This document shows positions 23,901 to 37,678 of a DNA stretch of 64,000 nt, one piece after another (within the stretch, counting starts at the first letter, position 1; each line of letters opens with the position of its first letter). Source of the stretch: Anisakis pegreffii (Eukaryota; Nematoda; Chromadorea; Rhabditida; Anisakidae); NCBI GenBank assembly GCA_035041965.1, contig JAPYMA010001087.1, positions 62,001 through 126,000 on the forward strand. Direction: 5' to 3'. Position numbers and translations under genes: made by a program. Below the pieces are notes generated by a model. That model saw only the letters and a list, made by a program, of their open reading frames with translations. It did no database searches and had not been told where the DNA came from.

Positions 23901-26631
23901 AATAGCGCCGCACTTCACATAAAATCATAGTTGCAGAACTGAAAATGAATGAGCAACAAAAAGTGCGACTGATAAAAGAAGTTTAATGGTTTGAAGTGGA
24001 TTGGTATCGTTGTTGAATAAATATGATAGCGATGAAAGAACATTTTATGAGTAGTTAGTGATGCGAAAAGATTGCAAATTGATTCCCTCTCTCAGCGTTC
24101 ACTTCACATTCAACCGAGTTTATGTGTGTGTGTGTTTGGTTTGTTTGAGAACATAAGCGAACGAACCGAAAAGTTTCAGTTAAGAATATGAAACACATTT
24201 GGCTAAGAGTGGGACGGGACGCAATTTTGTGATGATAATATCTGATTCTCGTTTTGGTGAAGTTACGATTGAGCATTTTTGAAGGACTGAGATGAGGCTT
24301 TCTTGGATTTTGTTATGCGTTACATACACATTAATTGGTGGTGGCAGTTCTGTTCAAACAGCTCTCTATTGGTTAGACATTTTTTTTGTTGGAAATTGGA
24401 ACAAGTGAAGAAATTTCATTTCGTTCTCATCTCAAATGGAGTGGAAATCTTGAACGACTGCATGTAATTGACGAGTGCTCTTCATTCAGCACATCGAACA
24501 CGCTCACTAATTTCCGACATTTTGTATCGTTTCATCGCGTCTTCAAGAAGCTTCAACATTTCAACGTGTAAAGAAGCAGGGGAAAAAACACTAGCTCCTC
24601 TGAGACTGTCACTAGCACACGTGCGCAACAGATCAACTCACTGAGATCATTTCAGCCATCTGCTATTGGATTGATAAGAATTTTGCTGCAAGGTTCGTAT
24701 CTTTGAAATATCACATCTTTCATGAGCAGCACTTTTGAGTGACCAAAATAATGAGAAAATACTAACGCTATCATCACGCTCATGAATCGTTCCACTTCAA
24801 AACCGATGCAAAATGAAATTTCTGCAAAATGGCTGAATTCGTTATTTTCAAACATTAATTCTACTTGAAAAAGATCGGATGAATTAGGCATCACGTTCGA
24901 AGATGCGTAAACAACTATCAGTTGTGAATAAAAGAATGTGAAAAGGTCATCGTGATATATCAGATGGTGGTGGTGGAAGCAAGGATGCTGGAATGGTAAT
25001 CAAATAAGCGGATACTCTTATGAATGGTAGCGATTTTGATGACTGATTCGTTGAACTGTAGCTGAACAAAGGGAGCAGTAATAATTGGAAGGATAATGCT
25101 CGTCGGGGGGTGACATCTTCGTGACTACAACGTTAAAGGATACAATGCATCAGGCAAACAAACTCATTTACAAACGAAGTTGTCGTAGCTGAATGCTATA
25201 CAGATTCGAAACAATGAATGAAAGGAGAACGAATTCATTGAATGTGATCAATCATTCGGTCAGGTGTCGAGTTGGATCGTTGTGCGGCTGAACGAGTTTT
25301 CGTATTGTCGAAATTTATGAGTACTTCTCAGAGATGAACCTCGATCATAGGAAAATTTTTGATTTGGAGATCATTCTCACTGATTTTTAATGACGTACCT
25401 TCTCAAAGACCTAAGCACTTTCGAAAATAACGAAAAAAGCAGTGAATTCCACAATCCATCTGAACTGCGATTGGAATAGAAAACGAATAGCATGAAAAGT
25501 CACTAGAGCTGCGTTGTTTTGAAAAAAAAAACATGTTTGAATTGTTTCACGGATGAAATAGGCAAATTGACCAATTCCAAAAAGAAATATTGAATACCAT
25601 GATTCGATTTAGTGAATCCAGACCAAAAATTAGTATTATGTGATAATTCGATGCCAATGAAGCACGTCAACGATGATTTTATGCTTTTTTTTTACAAATT
25701 ATAATCGTATTGAATCTCTTTAAGTGTACTGATAGTGATTATATGAGATTGCGCAGGTGTTAGAGCAATGCAAAAAAACATAACGAATTTCATTTTTAAT
25801 AACCGGGCGATTCTCGCTTGCGATGCACTCCATGCAAAATTTCTGCAAAAAAAAAAATATTACAAATTGGTTTGGCGCAAAGCACTTCAACTTTTCAACA
25901 GAGCAATGAGTTAATTGAGTGTTTCTCGCTGCTCTCCGACTTTTCAGCACTCTTTCGTTGACTTTCGAAACAAGAAACAAACAGGATTTTTTTCAATTGG
26001 TCGCATTAAAGTGGCGTGCAAAATTCTGCAGTAATTGAGCCACACCATGCGCCATATAAATTTCACTAACTATAAGTTTTTTCAGTACAACAGTGAACGC
26101 TTATTGCCTCCCATCGTTCATACGCATTTTTCGTTCTGTGCAATTTTCACTTTTATTTTTGGATTTCAGTGCGGAAACGCTTCAAATCTATCCAAGAAGC
26201 AATCCCAATGAAATTTATGTGACAAGTATCTATGCAAGTGGAGCTCGAATCCAGTGTCTGAATTGTGAAACCTTTCTTTTTTCAAAAAGCGCTTGCTGAT
26301 CGTAATTAATGAACAGCTGCTGCTTTGCGCACCAAACAACAGATATGGTGGGGGCGCTACATCCATATTATTTTTCTAAACTCGACGTTCGTTGCAAGAT
26401 TTACTGAATATATGAATCAGTTTAGATGACAACCAAAAGTTTCAAACAAATCGCTCGTTGAATGACCATGATGGGAATACCGCAGATATAGCAGCTCACT
26501 GGTATTCAGCTCCTCCATCCAGATGCAATATGTTTAGGTTAAATTTTGCGAGGAGTATTCTCTAACCCCAACATAAAGCTGAATCGATTGGTATTTTGGA
26601 AGTGGAAGAAAAAAATTTTCTTCAGCATTTC

Positions 26632-26646
26632 CACACACACACACAC
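26632..26646. repeat. Microsatellite (CA)7-8
   Basis: Uninterrupted CA dinucleotides in an otherwise non-repetitive stretch. Confidence 0.9.
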
Positions 26647-28476
26647 CACCCCGATGGGCATATATTGGGAAAAAAGACAAACGCAATGAACACGGATATA
26701 TTTCAGCCTCTGTAAGGCTCAGCCTAAGCATAAGCCAGAACATAAACTCGAACTAAATCTGAGTGCATGAATTACAGCCATGAGTGCTGTTACACCCGTA
26801 CATTTTGGTAAATAAAGTGGATCTAAGCCTAAGCAGCATCAATACTATAATCCGTTCAAACACTAATAATGTGAATGCATGGATGACGACTGACCGCATA
26901 AGAATCGATAAAGCTAATAGAGAACATCAAGCATGAAGCTTTAACAAAAGGCACAACGGCCAGAACCAGTAGGCACGTAAGCTTATGCTTCTTATTATTT
27001 GCTAACTATAAAATATTGGTAACGAAGAAGTTGGACATATGAAAGATTTGCGATAAAAGATCGTTGACAAGTGACGAATGAAAGGAAAGGAATGTTGTTG
27101 TTTAGGTGGATGGATGGATACGAGCTGGCTCTGAGAAAGATTAATTCAACTTTTCATTCGTTCATCCGCATTTATATAGCACTCATGTAATATACTGAAA
27201 GTTGAGTGAATGTCTTTTCATTAGCGGTTTTATTGTTTGTCAATGAAAAGAGAACAAATCAGACGACTATCAACGATGAACTGAATGCGTGAACACGCAA
27301 GAACGACATTTTTCTGTGCATTGATATCATATGAGAATGTAAAAATGAAAGGGAAACATAACATACGAATAAATGTTGTGCGTGCACTCATGTTTGAATG
27401 AACTTAAAAATTGCTGTATTGAAATGCTTGAACTTCTTACATTCGTTTTCGAAGTTACTGAATCTAGAAGTATGTTAGTGAGTCGGAATCTTTCAGTAAT
27501 AATTGAAGCATTCATTTTGAAATGAGAACTGAAATATGGTATGTGCAAAACATATGTTTGTAGTTTTCGGCTTAACAAGAGAAGAATTGAGAGCATTTGT
27601 TTGATGTCTTAAGTGCAACATCACTAGATTTGCAATAACGCTGAATGAGAAGGGTGCTAAGGCGGCGGCATTAATGTGAAGAAGAACGACTGTTTGTATA
27701 ATTGTAGCAAATGGGCCATGACAATGTTGTATCACAATGATAATTGGGTATCTTCAAAAGCATGATCTGTACCATACAATATATTCTCACATTCACAATC
27801 AGATACCATTTTTATATCCGCATCAAAAACCTTCATGTTATGATAGAGCAGAACATTGCTTTAGCAATACGGCAACAGCACACTGCTTGGAGGAGGTAAT
27901 CGAATGAACATACAATTAAATGTCCATATCTTTCCCAAGTAACTTTTTATAGCACTTCCTCAGACTAGTACAACTCCTTCAGTCAAGTCGTTTACAACAA
28001 AACGTTCGTCTTTTATTGCGATCGTCTTCTGTCAGTGCAAAAGTGCAGACGACTAATTATCACCTCCATCAGCGCACTTCGATCTCATTTACACACTATT
28101 CACTTGAGTGTCTAAATGAGTTCACAGAACGAGCGAAGTCTCGAAGTGAACCGAAACGAGCAATTTTCAAAGAATGATAACTCCTCAGTCGCTAACGTCC
28201 TTGAACGTCGCACTACTCAATGCACCGCACTACTTTATGCGCCATAAGTATTCTAATGAATAATCACCTTGCTTGCTATCGCAGAGTCTCGTGTTCACTC
28301 CTCTTTTCAGCAGTCTTATCCAGTGCGCTTTCCAAATGAATGAAATAGACGAATGCATCGCATCCTCTCCTTAAGATTTAAGCTGATAAGATGGCTTTCG
28401 CAAATGACCATCATATGAAACATTTTGCAAACAAGCAACTGTTCGAGAGATCAATGTAAACTTGCGAAAAGTTAAA

Positions 28477-28514
28477 AACTCTAGAGTGCGATATCCCTAA
28501 CTCTAGAGTGCGAT
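28477..28514 (+). repeat. 16-base direct repeat, two copies
   Basis: The unit aactctagagtgcgat occurs at 28477-28492 and 28499-28514, separated by six bases. Confidence 0.85.
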
Positions 28515-28807
28515 TAAAATAGATATCCCAAACTATAAGATAGAGCGCACTATAAAAGCGTTCACCAAAGTATTATATGAACACAGCTGATCAAATAACA
28601 ATGTAACAAAAATTAATTTCAAACAAAATCAATTATCTGCAAAACTCAAACCGATATTCATTGATCCTTGGCACGAGAAGTTTTAATTAGTGTGTTTAAT
28701 CAAATCAGTTTCATGTACCTCGTTACGAGTACACAAAAACTTTAGGAATTGATTGAAGTTATTAAGACCGTTTCTAAGAAAAGGATGAACGCATAAGTGA
28801 CTAGTGA

Positions 28808-29621
28808 ATGAATGATCCTATCGTTAGTTACTATGGTGTCGAGGAATTGATTGCGTTCGAGCGATTGATCGCTGTCAATATTGCTATAGCTAGAAGAAGT
28901 GTTATAAATTCTAGGGCCGTCGAAGATTGTTCGGGGAATGCCCTTAGGCTCAAATCGTGTTATCGAGACGCGACGAGACAAGACAAGACATCGAAGGTCA
29001 TCATCACACCACAACTCGAAAATGCCACTTTTGCCGTTTAAAGAGAAACGCGCAACAGCACTTCACAACAGTTGCCAGCAACACACTTAGTTATTGCCCA
29101 TTAGAATTCAGCCAATTTCGCCTTCTAGGAGTTGCAGTGAAGGCATCGCCAACGCATCAACGTTTTACACTGAATGAATGGAAAACTGCGAAATTCTCAG
29201 TGTTTCTGTACCCAATATAAAAATGCACAAATATTAAATTCTGGTGTACCAATAGGTATCAGGCTGGCAACTGCTCACTTCAGCCTCTTTCCGTTTGAGT
29301 TCATTTCAAATGAACTCGACAATGCTCAACAATGCATTACACAAACCCGAATAATGCATCACTTGAATGCTCATCAACTATGCAATCGTTTATTACTAAC
29401 ACGAAATGGCTATGAATGCAGTAATCTCATTCCAACTCGCGCATTCTTCAAACAATTTCACTTACTTCCGCGTTACACAAACACAACAAGCACGTTTATC
29501 GACTGTTTTGATGACCTCTCGTCTAGCGATAGATCAAGAATATAATTTATGCAATGAAAACTTCAAAGCGAACACATTTGCATGGAATTCTCTATCGGTG
29601 GCGAACATTTTGAATGTTTGA
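28808..29621 (+). other. Stop-poor, exon-like block of unknown meaning
   Basis: Overlapping plus-strand open frames cover this block: 28808-29041 (77 codons), 28957-29220, 29174-29545 (123 codons) and 29406-29621. The 28808 frame starts MNDPIVSYYGVEELIAFERL and the 29174 frame has an ATG just after a stop. Acceptor-like sites occur at attcag, ttgcag and cttcag in 29110-29281. No domain is recognised, and an antisense frame (29014-28742) is open as well, so strand and coding status are unclear. Confidence 0.2.
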
Positions 29622-29757
29622 TTGGTTAAAATTCAACATTTAAAAAATTCCTCACTCTCATCTGATTCTGGGTGAAAATAATTGATGGATATAATTTTTG
29701 AGTTAATGAGATCAAACGTCAAAGTAACGGACAGTAGCAGTAGCTGCTTCTTTCTTA

Positions 29758-29775
29758 TCATCATCATCATCATCA
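29758..29775. repeat. Microsatellite (TCA)6
   Basis: Six perfect TCA units. Confidence 0.9.
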
Positions 29776-30708
29776 TGACGTATAGTTTAAAAACAAACAG
29801 ACATCACTCAAAAATGGATGAATGTGCTCATTGAAGTGAGGTGAGATGGAGTGAGGATATGCCCGGTGGCGTTTCTGGGTTTTTGATGTGAAGAGGAGGA
29901 GGAGCGCAGCTATTAGGGCTCAAAAGCCATCGATCAAAGATTGCAGTTGTCCATCGTGTGAGTGACTGACTGAAATGATTCGATGGCGAAAGTTTATTGG
30001 TCGTATTCATATTTTGACAGTCAGAGTTCAGAGTGCTTTCGACTGATCGTGTGATGGATGGATTAAGACGGCGAAACGAACGAGTCTCTTACGACCTTGA
30101 TGCGGCCGCATCTGAGTGAAACATGAATTTTTTCACGGACAGAATAATTCATCGATGCACTCTTTACGTGAATGAATGAAACAATTGCGAATGATCGATC
30201 GTGTCAGGACGAACCATCCAAAAAAAAAAACATGGTGCTAAGAAGGTAATATGAATAAGCGTTCTTACTCACACGCCACACAAACTTCGATGCTCGATCT
30301 ATCATTATTCGTCAACGTCAAATGCCAATTCTGCATTATATTTGCTTAAACGCAAAAGTCGACAAAAAATTGTGTCGAATAGGTGGAAATTTTGTGAGTA
30401 TCTTTGAATTTGAATAAGTTTTCTATGAGAATCAAATTTTCAGTGAGAATCATCAAGGCAATTCACATGCGATTTTAACAGCAATATAGGTTATTTGCAC
30501 GATTGTGAATTAGTGTGCTGACATTGGAAACAAACCCATCAACGAACGATTTGCTGATGAAGTGTTCATTTGCTGATGAGTTACCGTTCGTATTGATCGT
30601 TTCGACGATAAAAAGAAAGATTTGGTGAAATTTTTGACATGGAACGAGATTTTTCAGGAACGTAGATGTGAAATATGGAGTGAAAAAGAGCACGAACTGC
30701 TTCTTTTT

Positions 30709-31003
30709 TTAAACGTATTTTCCAAATGGAAAGATATCGTTGAGCAAGGGAACTGTTGCGAGAACGCTGGGAAATTAACGTGCCAGCACACATGATACGA
30801 TCAGCTGCTTCAGATGAACTTTAAAAGATCAGTGAACGAATACGCATCGATTCATTGGCCTGAGTGTTCTTTTATTACATACACTCACTTGTACGTAACT
30901 GCACGAACCATATTCGAGGCCTTTATCGTCACCTTTAAATGACACTTAATCGAATAGCACAAGTGATTTTGAAATCTTGAAATCGAGTCTATTAACGACT
31001 GCA
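30709..31003 (-). CDS. Candidate terminal exon pair of an unrecognised gene
   Basis: Segments 31003-30889 and 30766-30709 join in phase. The first lies between the strong acceptor actcccttttcag and the consensus donor AA|GTGAGT, and only one frame is open through it (QSLIDSISRFQNHLCY, then CHLKVTIKASNMVRAVTY). The second follows gttaatttcccag and reads VLATVPLLNDIFPFGKYV to a TAA stop. The exon sizes (115 and 58 bases), the 122-base intron and the matching phase argue for a real gene end. No family is recognised and I found no upstream exons. A competing reading of the second exon (RSRNSSLAQRYLSIWKIRLK) is also open. Confidence 0.27.
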
Positions 31004-34000
31004 CTGAAAAGGGAGTATTTCGATTGAGATGTTTCATTGTATCGCTGATTTCTTGGGTTTTTCCTATATCGAACAATAATGCATACACACATATGTTCTG
31101 AAAAAATGCTCCTATAATGTATATTTAATAACTCGCCCTAGATTATGCTCAAGGGTATATCTTTAAAACGAATCTCTTTTCAATTAACCCATCAATAAAA
31201 CACTGCAACGAGAATGGCATTTTTCAAATTGCGTTCACTGTCTCTATCAGCTGATTGTACTTTCCTTTTATCTTTCTTTATCGGCAGTGATCGATTATTT
31301 TGATTAGGGAAAAAGGAACGACAGTTTTTGTGCATTCATTATAATCTAACAATTAATAATGAGGGCAGTTTCGTTTTATGATCACTCAAAAGCAAATTGA
31401 ATTCTTTGAAATCAATTAATGGACATTTTCATTCACTCAATTATACTTCATGAATTCATCACTGTGCACTGAATGCGTCGAATAAATTCATCATGAAACA
31501 ACTTTCAGCTGATCGTTCTATTGAATAATCTATTGCACCAAAAGCAACGAACAGAATGCGTTCATTCGAGTATAAATACTGCAGAAGTGAATCGATGCAG
31601 TGAACTCGTAACATCACGCGATCGTGATTGCTTCATCGAATTGTTGCGCTCGATTCAGGTTGAATTGCAGTTGTTGCTGACAGAGTATATTTTTTTAGCA
31701 AATTAACGATAGACATTGTGAAGTAATTCTGCTAGAGTTTATTAGTTTCGTGGTTGGAAATTCATGATGATGAGTCTGATAATGCAAGATGGCTTGTACA
31801 TACAGCGCGAACGTGCACAACAACGAATCGTTACGCAATAATGCACTTTGACGCAGTTATTTGTAAATCAGAGACTGAAAATTTTAAAACACCAACGAAT
31901 TGTTGCCGACTGATACGCGAATTCTGATGTCTTATCGAATGTTATCGAGGAAAATTATCGAAATACTCTGAACAAATAAATGTACGCATTTTCGCCTCAC
32001 GATTAGTTTACCATTTTATCTCATTCGCTGGGAGTGAGCAATAATTAACTGGAGTGAATAATCTATCGATCTGCTTGCTGTGCTCATTATATTTGATTGC
32101 ATCCACCTTCTCTCTGTCGCATATTAGCATTGAGTCGTCGTTACCGTGTCGCTTCTGTCTCTCAACAATTCAGTTGGCATATAAACCATACATAATTTGT
32201 ATGTTCTGATCAGCTGATCGACCGCAATAACAACCAACCACTGGTCATTCTAAACGTCATTCGTCTATCCGAGCAAGTAAATATTTAATGATCAACATCG
32301 ACAGACACATTTACTTCATTCATTCAGTTGTTTCGTTGAAAAAAAAAATGAATTGAACCTGTTTAGCGCTTAATACGGGATTATGGTGAGAGACGAAGGA
32401 ATTTTTTAACATTGAGCATGGCGGCAATTGAAAAGTTTAATGCTTAAATGGACAGTCACGCTGGTCACTATTCAAGATATCAAAGCATAGAAGTGTAAAG
32501 AAAGTGCTTGCTTGGAATGATGTACGTAACGGTCAACCAGCTGAAAAGTGCACTAAGCTGTTCAACTGAAGCATCCATCTCCGCATCAACAGCTCGTTGC
32601 ATACACAAAGAAAATATTGCGCATTGCAACAACAGTCTGTCGGCAACAATCATCGCGATATTAAGACAGGCGAACGACTGTGCAGAACGTTCATTTTACA
32701 GTAATTTGTTGTCACTGATAGTGAGAGAACTCCTCTAGAACGATTAGAAATTAACCATGCGTTCACCGCAGTATAACGTACTATTTGAAACTGAATCATG
32801 AGACGAATGAGGATCAAAAAATTAATTGACAGTGGGATAACAAGCTCGAAAGCAATTCAGTATGAGAGCAGAATTAGGTTGGTGAGGTGTTGGTGAATAT
32901 GAGAGTAACTAACGTAGGTGCTACGAGTGAGAGGACAATGTGATGCATGAGCGCAAAACGAGGTTTCCTAAACAAATTCGTCACACAATACGATCATATG
33001 TTTGCAAATTATAAATGAAACGATTCGACGAAGATTTATTTGCAGGTCGCTTTTTGCAGATTATTGATTAATCGAATAAAATTACTGAAACTACTTGGCG
33101 ATCGATCGGGCGGAAGGACTTTTTTGAGGAGTATAGCAGTACTTTTGGATTGCTATTGCACATAGCACTAAAGAATGGTAGATCTCATGACAGGCGCTGA
33201 ATTTGCACAAAAACGCGGAGAATTGTCCATTCATTGATACAATTCCATTTTTTTAGAACTGAACTTTGATGGGTTCTTTCAAATCTTTCAAAATCGATTC
33301 AGTGCCGAACGAACTAAACAACTCATCGAATTTTAGTCGATAAAGAGTAAATCAGTTGTAATGCTTCAATGAGAAAGAATTAAATGTTGACGATGGCTCA
33401 CCACGGCTCGTGCTCAACCAAAACAAATAAAGACGAGTTTTGTGGTGTGTGCAAACCTGTGCTCGATGATCTTAAACCTTAATGTAACAATATCTCGATG
33501 AAATTTTCATATTTATATAACTCAAAAAGCAATACAGAGATGCGCTAAACGTGCAAAGTAAACATACTGACGACTATCAGTGAATGATGCCGAATCATTC
33601 ATTCATTGCACTTCCCAGTTATCAAAGTTCATTCCGTAGAAAAAAACCCTCAATGAAGTGCTGCAAAAACGATCCATCAATTGTTATTCAATATTAATTT
33701 TTGAGTGCTATCGACCTTTGAGTGCTATCATATAGCGCCACAAAGACAAATATATTCATTAGAATCAACACAAACGAATAGCAGCGGAATGAACTGTTCA
33801 CATATAATTAATGGCATCGATGAAATGGCAAGCGATGCACACATATGATAATATGCACGTTGCAGTGCTTATAAAATTTTAATTCTTATCTGCTTGCACT
33901 TCACACAGCAGCAGTTAAACAGCTGCAAATCATGTTCATAACAATCATTTGAACGCATCAACTTCAAATTCTATGGGATTATAGCTGTGAAAATATGAAA

Positions 34001-36028
34001 ATTTTGTATTCTCACTCACACTGACAAAAAAATTCAATAATCAAAAGTAGATGTAAATAAGTAAGTACCTGAATAATAACAGCAATAATAAAAATAATAT
34101 TTACAATTGAGCATAATCTTAAAGACGAATAAAAGTGATCATGCATGATGTAAGCTCAAACAATGATCACAAACAACGAATGCTGTTGTGCAAGAAACTG
34201 ATAACGAATTCTCAACAACACAGTAAAATCATATGGTTTGATGGTATTTTTATCACGTGACTATGAACCTTGTTCCGATTCTGCGTTTGCGTTAGTGATG
34301 CCTATGCAACGACTAGCTTCATTAAACTGACTGATAATTGGTAGCATTAAACTGTATTTGAACAAGCCCAAAAGATCAGAGAACAATGGTACTCACTCGG
34401 AGAGTCCAATTGTTGTTAGTTCAGCACTCAATGGCCTCAAATTACATTCTGTTTGCGCCCATCAAATCACATACGCAAGTAAAAAGCAATGAAATTCAGG
34501 CTAATCCACCGAGTGAGTAGTGTAATTCAACGCAGAGTCAAAATGTGCAATGTGCTTTCTTCGTTCATAAATGAAATCTCTTTTGCGATTCGTTCGTTTG
34601 TGGCTGCTGCCATTGCACACCGAACGAATTCGTAATTGAAGTGGAATATAAAAGCAAATATCAAATGAAAGGAAATGTGTTATAAAACGAACGAAAACGT
34701 CACAGATGAAGTGCACCAAATGCATTAATCTCACCAACATATACCATCAGCATTCATTCACGATCGACAGCAATTTTGGTATGTTTACAGAAAATCGCTT
34801 GGTTCGATCTTATAATGCTTTTTGCAAACAATTCTTTCGTTCTTACACACTTTTTGCGAGCGTATATCTGATTGTGAGCGTAAAACAAAAAGCAATTCTA
34901 TGTTCTGATCGGTTGGGTTGCTTCTGCATTAAAAAATGAATTCATTGCTTTTTTTGACACACAAACTGCTGATAAGGATGACTGACGGTGAACTGATGAC
35001 AGGGATAATCACTTAACTGTAAAAAATGAAGAAATTTTAAAAGCAGCAATCAAGACTCTCTAATCCTTTCAGCCTTTATTCTTTGACTTTCCTAGAATGC
35101 ATTAACGAATTTACCAGTTAGCATACTGTCAGCATAAACTGTTGAGAATTATTGAATGGATGAACGCTCACTATGATATGAATCGAAAACTTCAATTAAA
35201 AGTCTCATACGGTTTGAATCAGGAATAAACTATTCAAAATTGAGTTGTTGGTAGGTTTTTTAAGCGGAATGTACATGTGCACTTTCTCTTAAGATTTGAG
35301 ATCAGCTCAAGAATGCTGCACTTTCTACTATTGTTTTTTGATGTTATCTTCTGCAAATGAGAGTTAAATCGGCATTGTAAAGTCGATTGCTTGCTCTTTT
35401 TACGCTTTCGATCACTTTCGCAATTGCTCTCCAACGTCTGTTTTGTTTTTTTTTCTCAACTTCGCTCTTTCGTATACCAACGGTGCGTTTTTTGGCAAAG
35501 AAAATCGGCGATAAGCGGTACTTTCAGATGGTGCTCGCAGCGAATGCTATCTATCTGTCATGCCATAATAGTAAAAAAAGCTTCTTGCAAAAACTGACAA
35601 AATAAATGCTATGAAAATACAATACACATATATATGTGCAATGCGAACAACGAACTAATCAAATGAATAGAATCGCGATTAATCGTAAGATTGTTTAAGG
35701 AAAACATTTGTTTGTATTGTTCATATTTGGTTTGCATCAAACAAAACCGTTGAATCGGTTGCTCGTTAAAAATCATTGAATATGGTAAGCGGTCTAAAAA
35801 GTTTTCCTTTCCATTCACTGCTACTGCTTGCTTATCGTTGTTATTTGCCATTCGGCGCACTTCCACATTAAAGCAAACAACTGCGACGGTTGTTAGACAA
35901 CTCAAATAATTGACTGGATGATGGCTGAGTTCGATGAGTGAAATGAGCTGTTCGACTTATTGTGAACAACGAATATTTCAAATCTTTAATTGCAATCTAT
36001 GAACACAAAAGATTAGTTTTTTAGAATA
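31004..36028. other. No recognised gene
   Basis: A+T-rich. Open frames that drew attention: 31521-31706 (+); 32517-32738 (+), 73 codons from ATG with balanced composition and closed on the opposite strand; 34706-34939 (+), whose ATG directly follows acgtcacag and which starts MKCTKCINLTN. None has a recognisable domain. Confidence 0.4.
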
Positions 36029-36244
36029 ATGGTTTCATTTGAGATCTTTCTGAGATTATTCCATGCAAAAACTATAATATTTTTTGCAACTATTTGGGGA
36101 GTATCTACATCATACACTCTATTTTCATCACATGTGGAGGAAAGATCTTATTTTGAGAGCCGATCGCGAAAATCGCTTCTTTTTCTGATGAAATTCATTT
36201 TCGGTGAAATCATTGCTCCATCATTCTTTCAAATAATAACTTAA
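36029..36244 (+). CDS. Candidate single-exon small membrane protein, unrecognised
   Basis: A 71-residue open frame whose ATG lies four bases behind a strong acceptor (gattagttttttag), the arrangement expected for a trans-spliced gene. It has a hydrophobic N-terminal segment (TIIFFATIWGVSTSYTLF) and a second hydrophobic part (SLLFLMKFIFGEIIAP). No family is recognised, there is no nearby polyadenylation signal, and the length is near chance level for this base composition. Confidence 0.2.
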   Translation: MVSFEIFLRLFHAKTIIFFATIWGVSTSYTLFSSHVEERSYFESRSRKSLLFLMKFIFGEIIAPSFFQIIT

Positions 36245-37041
36245 CTTCACTCACCCAACCACGAATACTGAAATGATGTTATTACCGTTGTTATCTCTGC
36301 ATTCACGGTTCTTATTTACCTACTCTTTATCAAATCAGTTCGTGTCGTACAGGTTGTCTTTCGTTTGATTTTGTCCAGTGAAAAGAATGTTTTGTTTGTT
36401 GACGATGAGTGTTTTGGTTACATTCGGATGGCAGCATTTCATTATGGGATGTAAAGAGCTAATGCTGATCGTGAGTAACTATGCAAAATGAACGTGAATG
36501 AAGAGCGTATTGGTAAACGTGAATAAAGTGGATGCATGAAAAGATCAAATAAGAAATTGCGAATGGAACAAGAGCATGGGAATTATCGGAACGGGGAAAC
36601 TGAACCGCCTAAAAGACGTGCAGTGCAGAATAACGCAATCAATCGTTCATTTGAGAGCGTTTCGATGGCAGCATTCGCAGGCATTAGAATATTCGCACTG
36701 CAATGCTCCATTAGAATTTCGCGCTCCCATCATGAATATGTGATGATAATTATCAAAATGTTCAATTTTAGATTGTCACAGAGCAATTCCTGCATTGCAA
36801 ACTGATATTCAATAATGTAAATTGCAAATTTCCAAAGTCTAATCCTGTGTAAACGATTTATTTGAGAAGACCTCGAATGCAATTGTTGAATAACGAACTC
36901 AATTGGTGTTTTCTGATAGCTGTTCGTTGATTTACGGCGAATCACTCTCGAATAATCGTGCATCCTATCTGAGCGTGTCTCGATGATGAAATGTTTGCAG
37001 CATTATCACCGTTTCATCGTGGATGTTCAAAAATATCTATG

Positions 37042-37065
37042 ACAACAACAACAACAACAACAACA
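37042..37065. repeat. Microsatellite (ACA)8
   Basis: Eight perfect ACA units. Confidence 0.92.
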
Positions 37066-37678
37066 GTGACAGTAATGAATGCAATACTATCAGAATCATA
37101 GCAAAAACAATTGCACCCAATTTTCTTCAGTCATCATTTGTTTACTTCTTAATGTTAAACGTTGTGATGATTTGTAAAGTCGTTACCAGTTAAACTCACG
37201 GACTGCTCCTGACAGCTTTTTTGGGTTTTGGTTGATTTGATAAAGTAAAAAAAATTACGAGCGAATAAATTGATTGAAGTGAAAAGTTTGAAGTGGTGTA
37301 ACAAGGAAATGCATTGATTAAAACATGTGAAATAGACGAGTAAAATAATGGATTGAAGGACGACCAACTCAATCAGTTTTTATTTCTTGCAGTGCAAATG
37401 GTGTTGTGCTCTTTTCAGAGTGTTGTAATAAAGAAGTTAGTTGATTTCATCACTGACTGAAAACAGGCAGCACATTCATTCGCAAGTTTTAAGCATCAAA
37501 ATTCGAGCGAATACAATCGAGATGCATTATTGAACTGAACTGACAAGCAAAGGAAAAGGCAAGAGCGCATAATAAAATGAACAAAATGCTGCATATTGAA
37601 AGATTTCCTTTCATGTAGATTTCAACGCAAATCTTTGCCATCATCATTCACTGACCTCATTATTGAATCACATAAGTA

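Larger units (their letters stand above)
20934..28800. other. No recognised gene
   Basis: A+T-rich DNA with chance-level open frames. Notable points are a signal-peptide-like start at 24292, an open frame at 26170-26299 behind the acceptor ttggatttcag (YPRSNPNEIYVTSIYASGAR), a (CA)n tract at 26632-26646, and a 16-base direct repeat (28477-28492 and 28499-28514). None supports a gene model. Confidence 0.4.
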
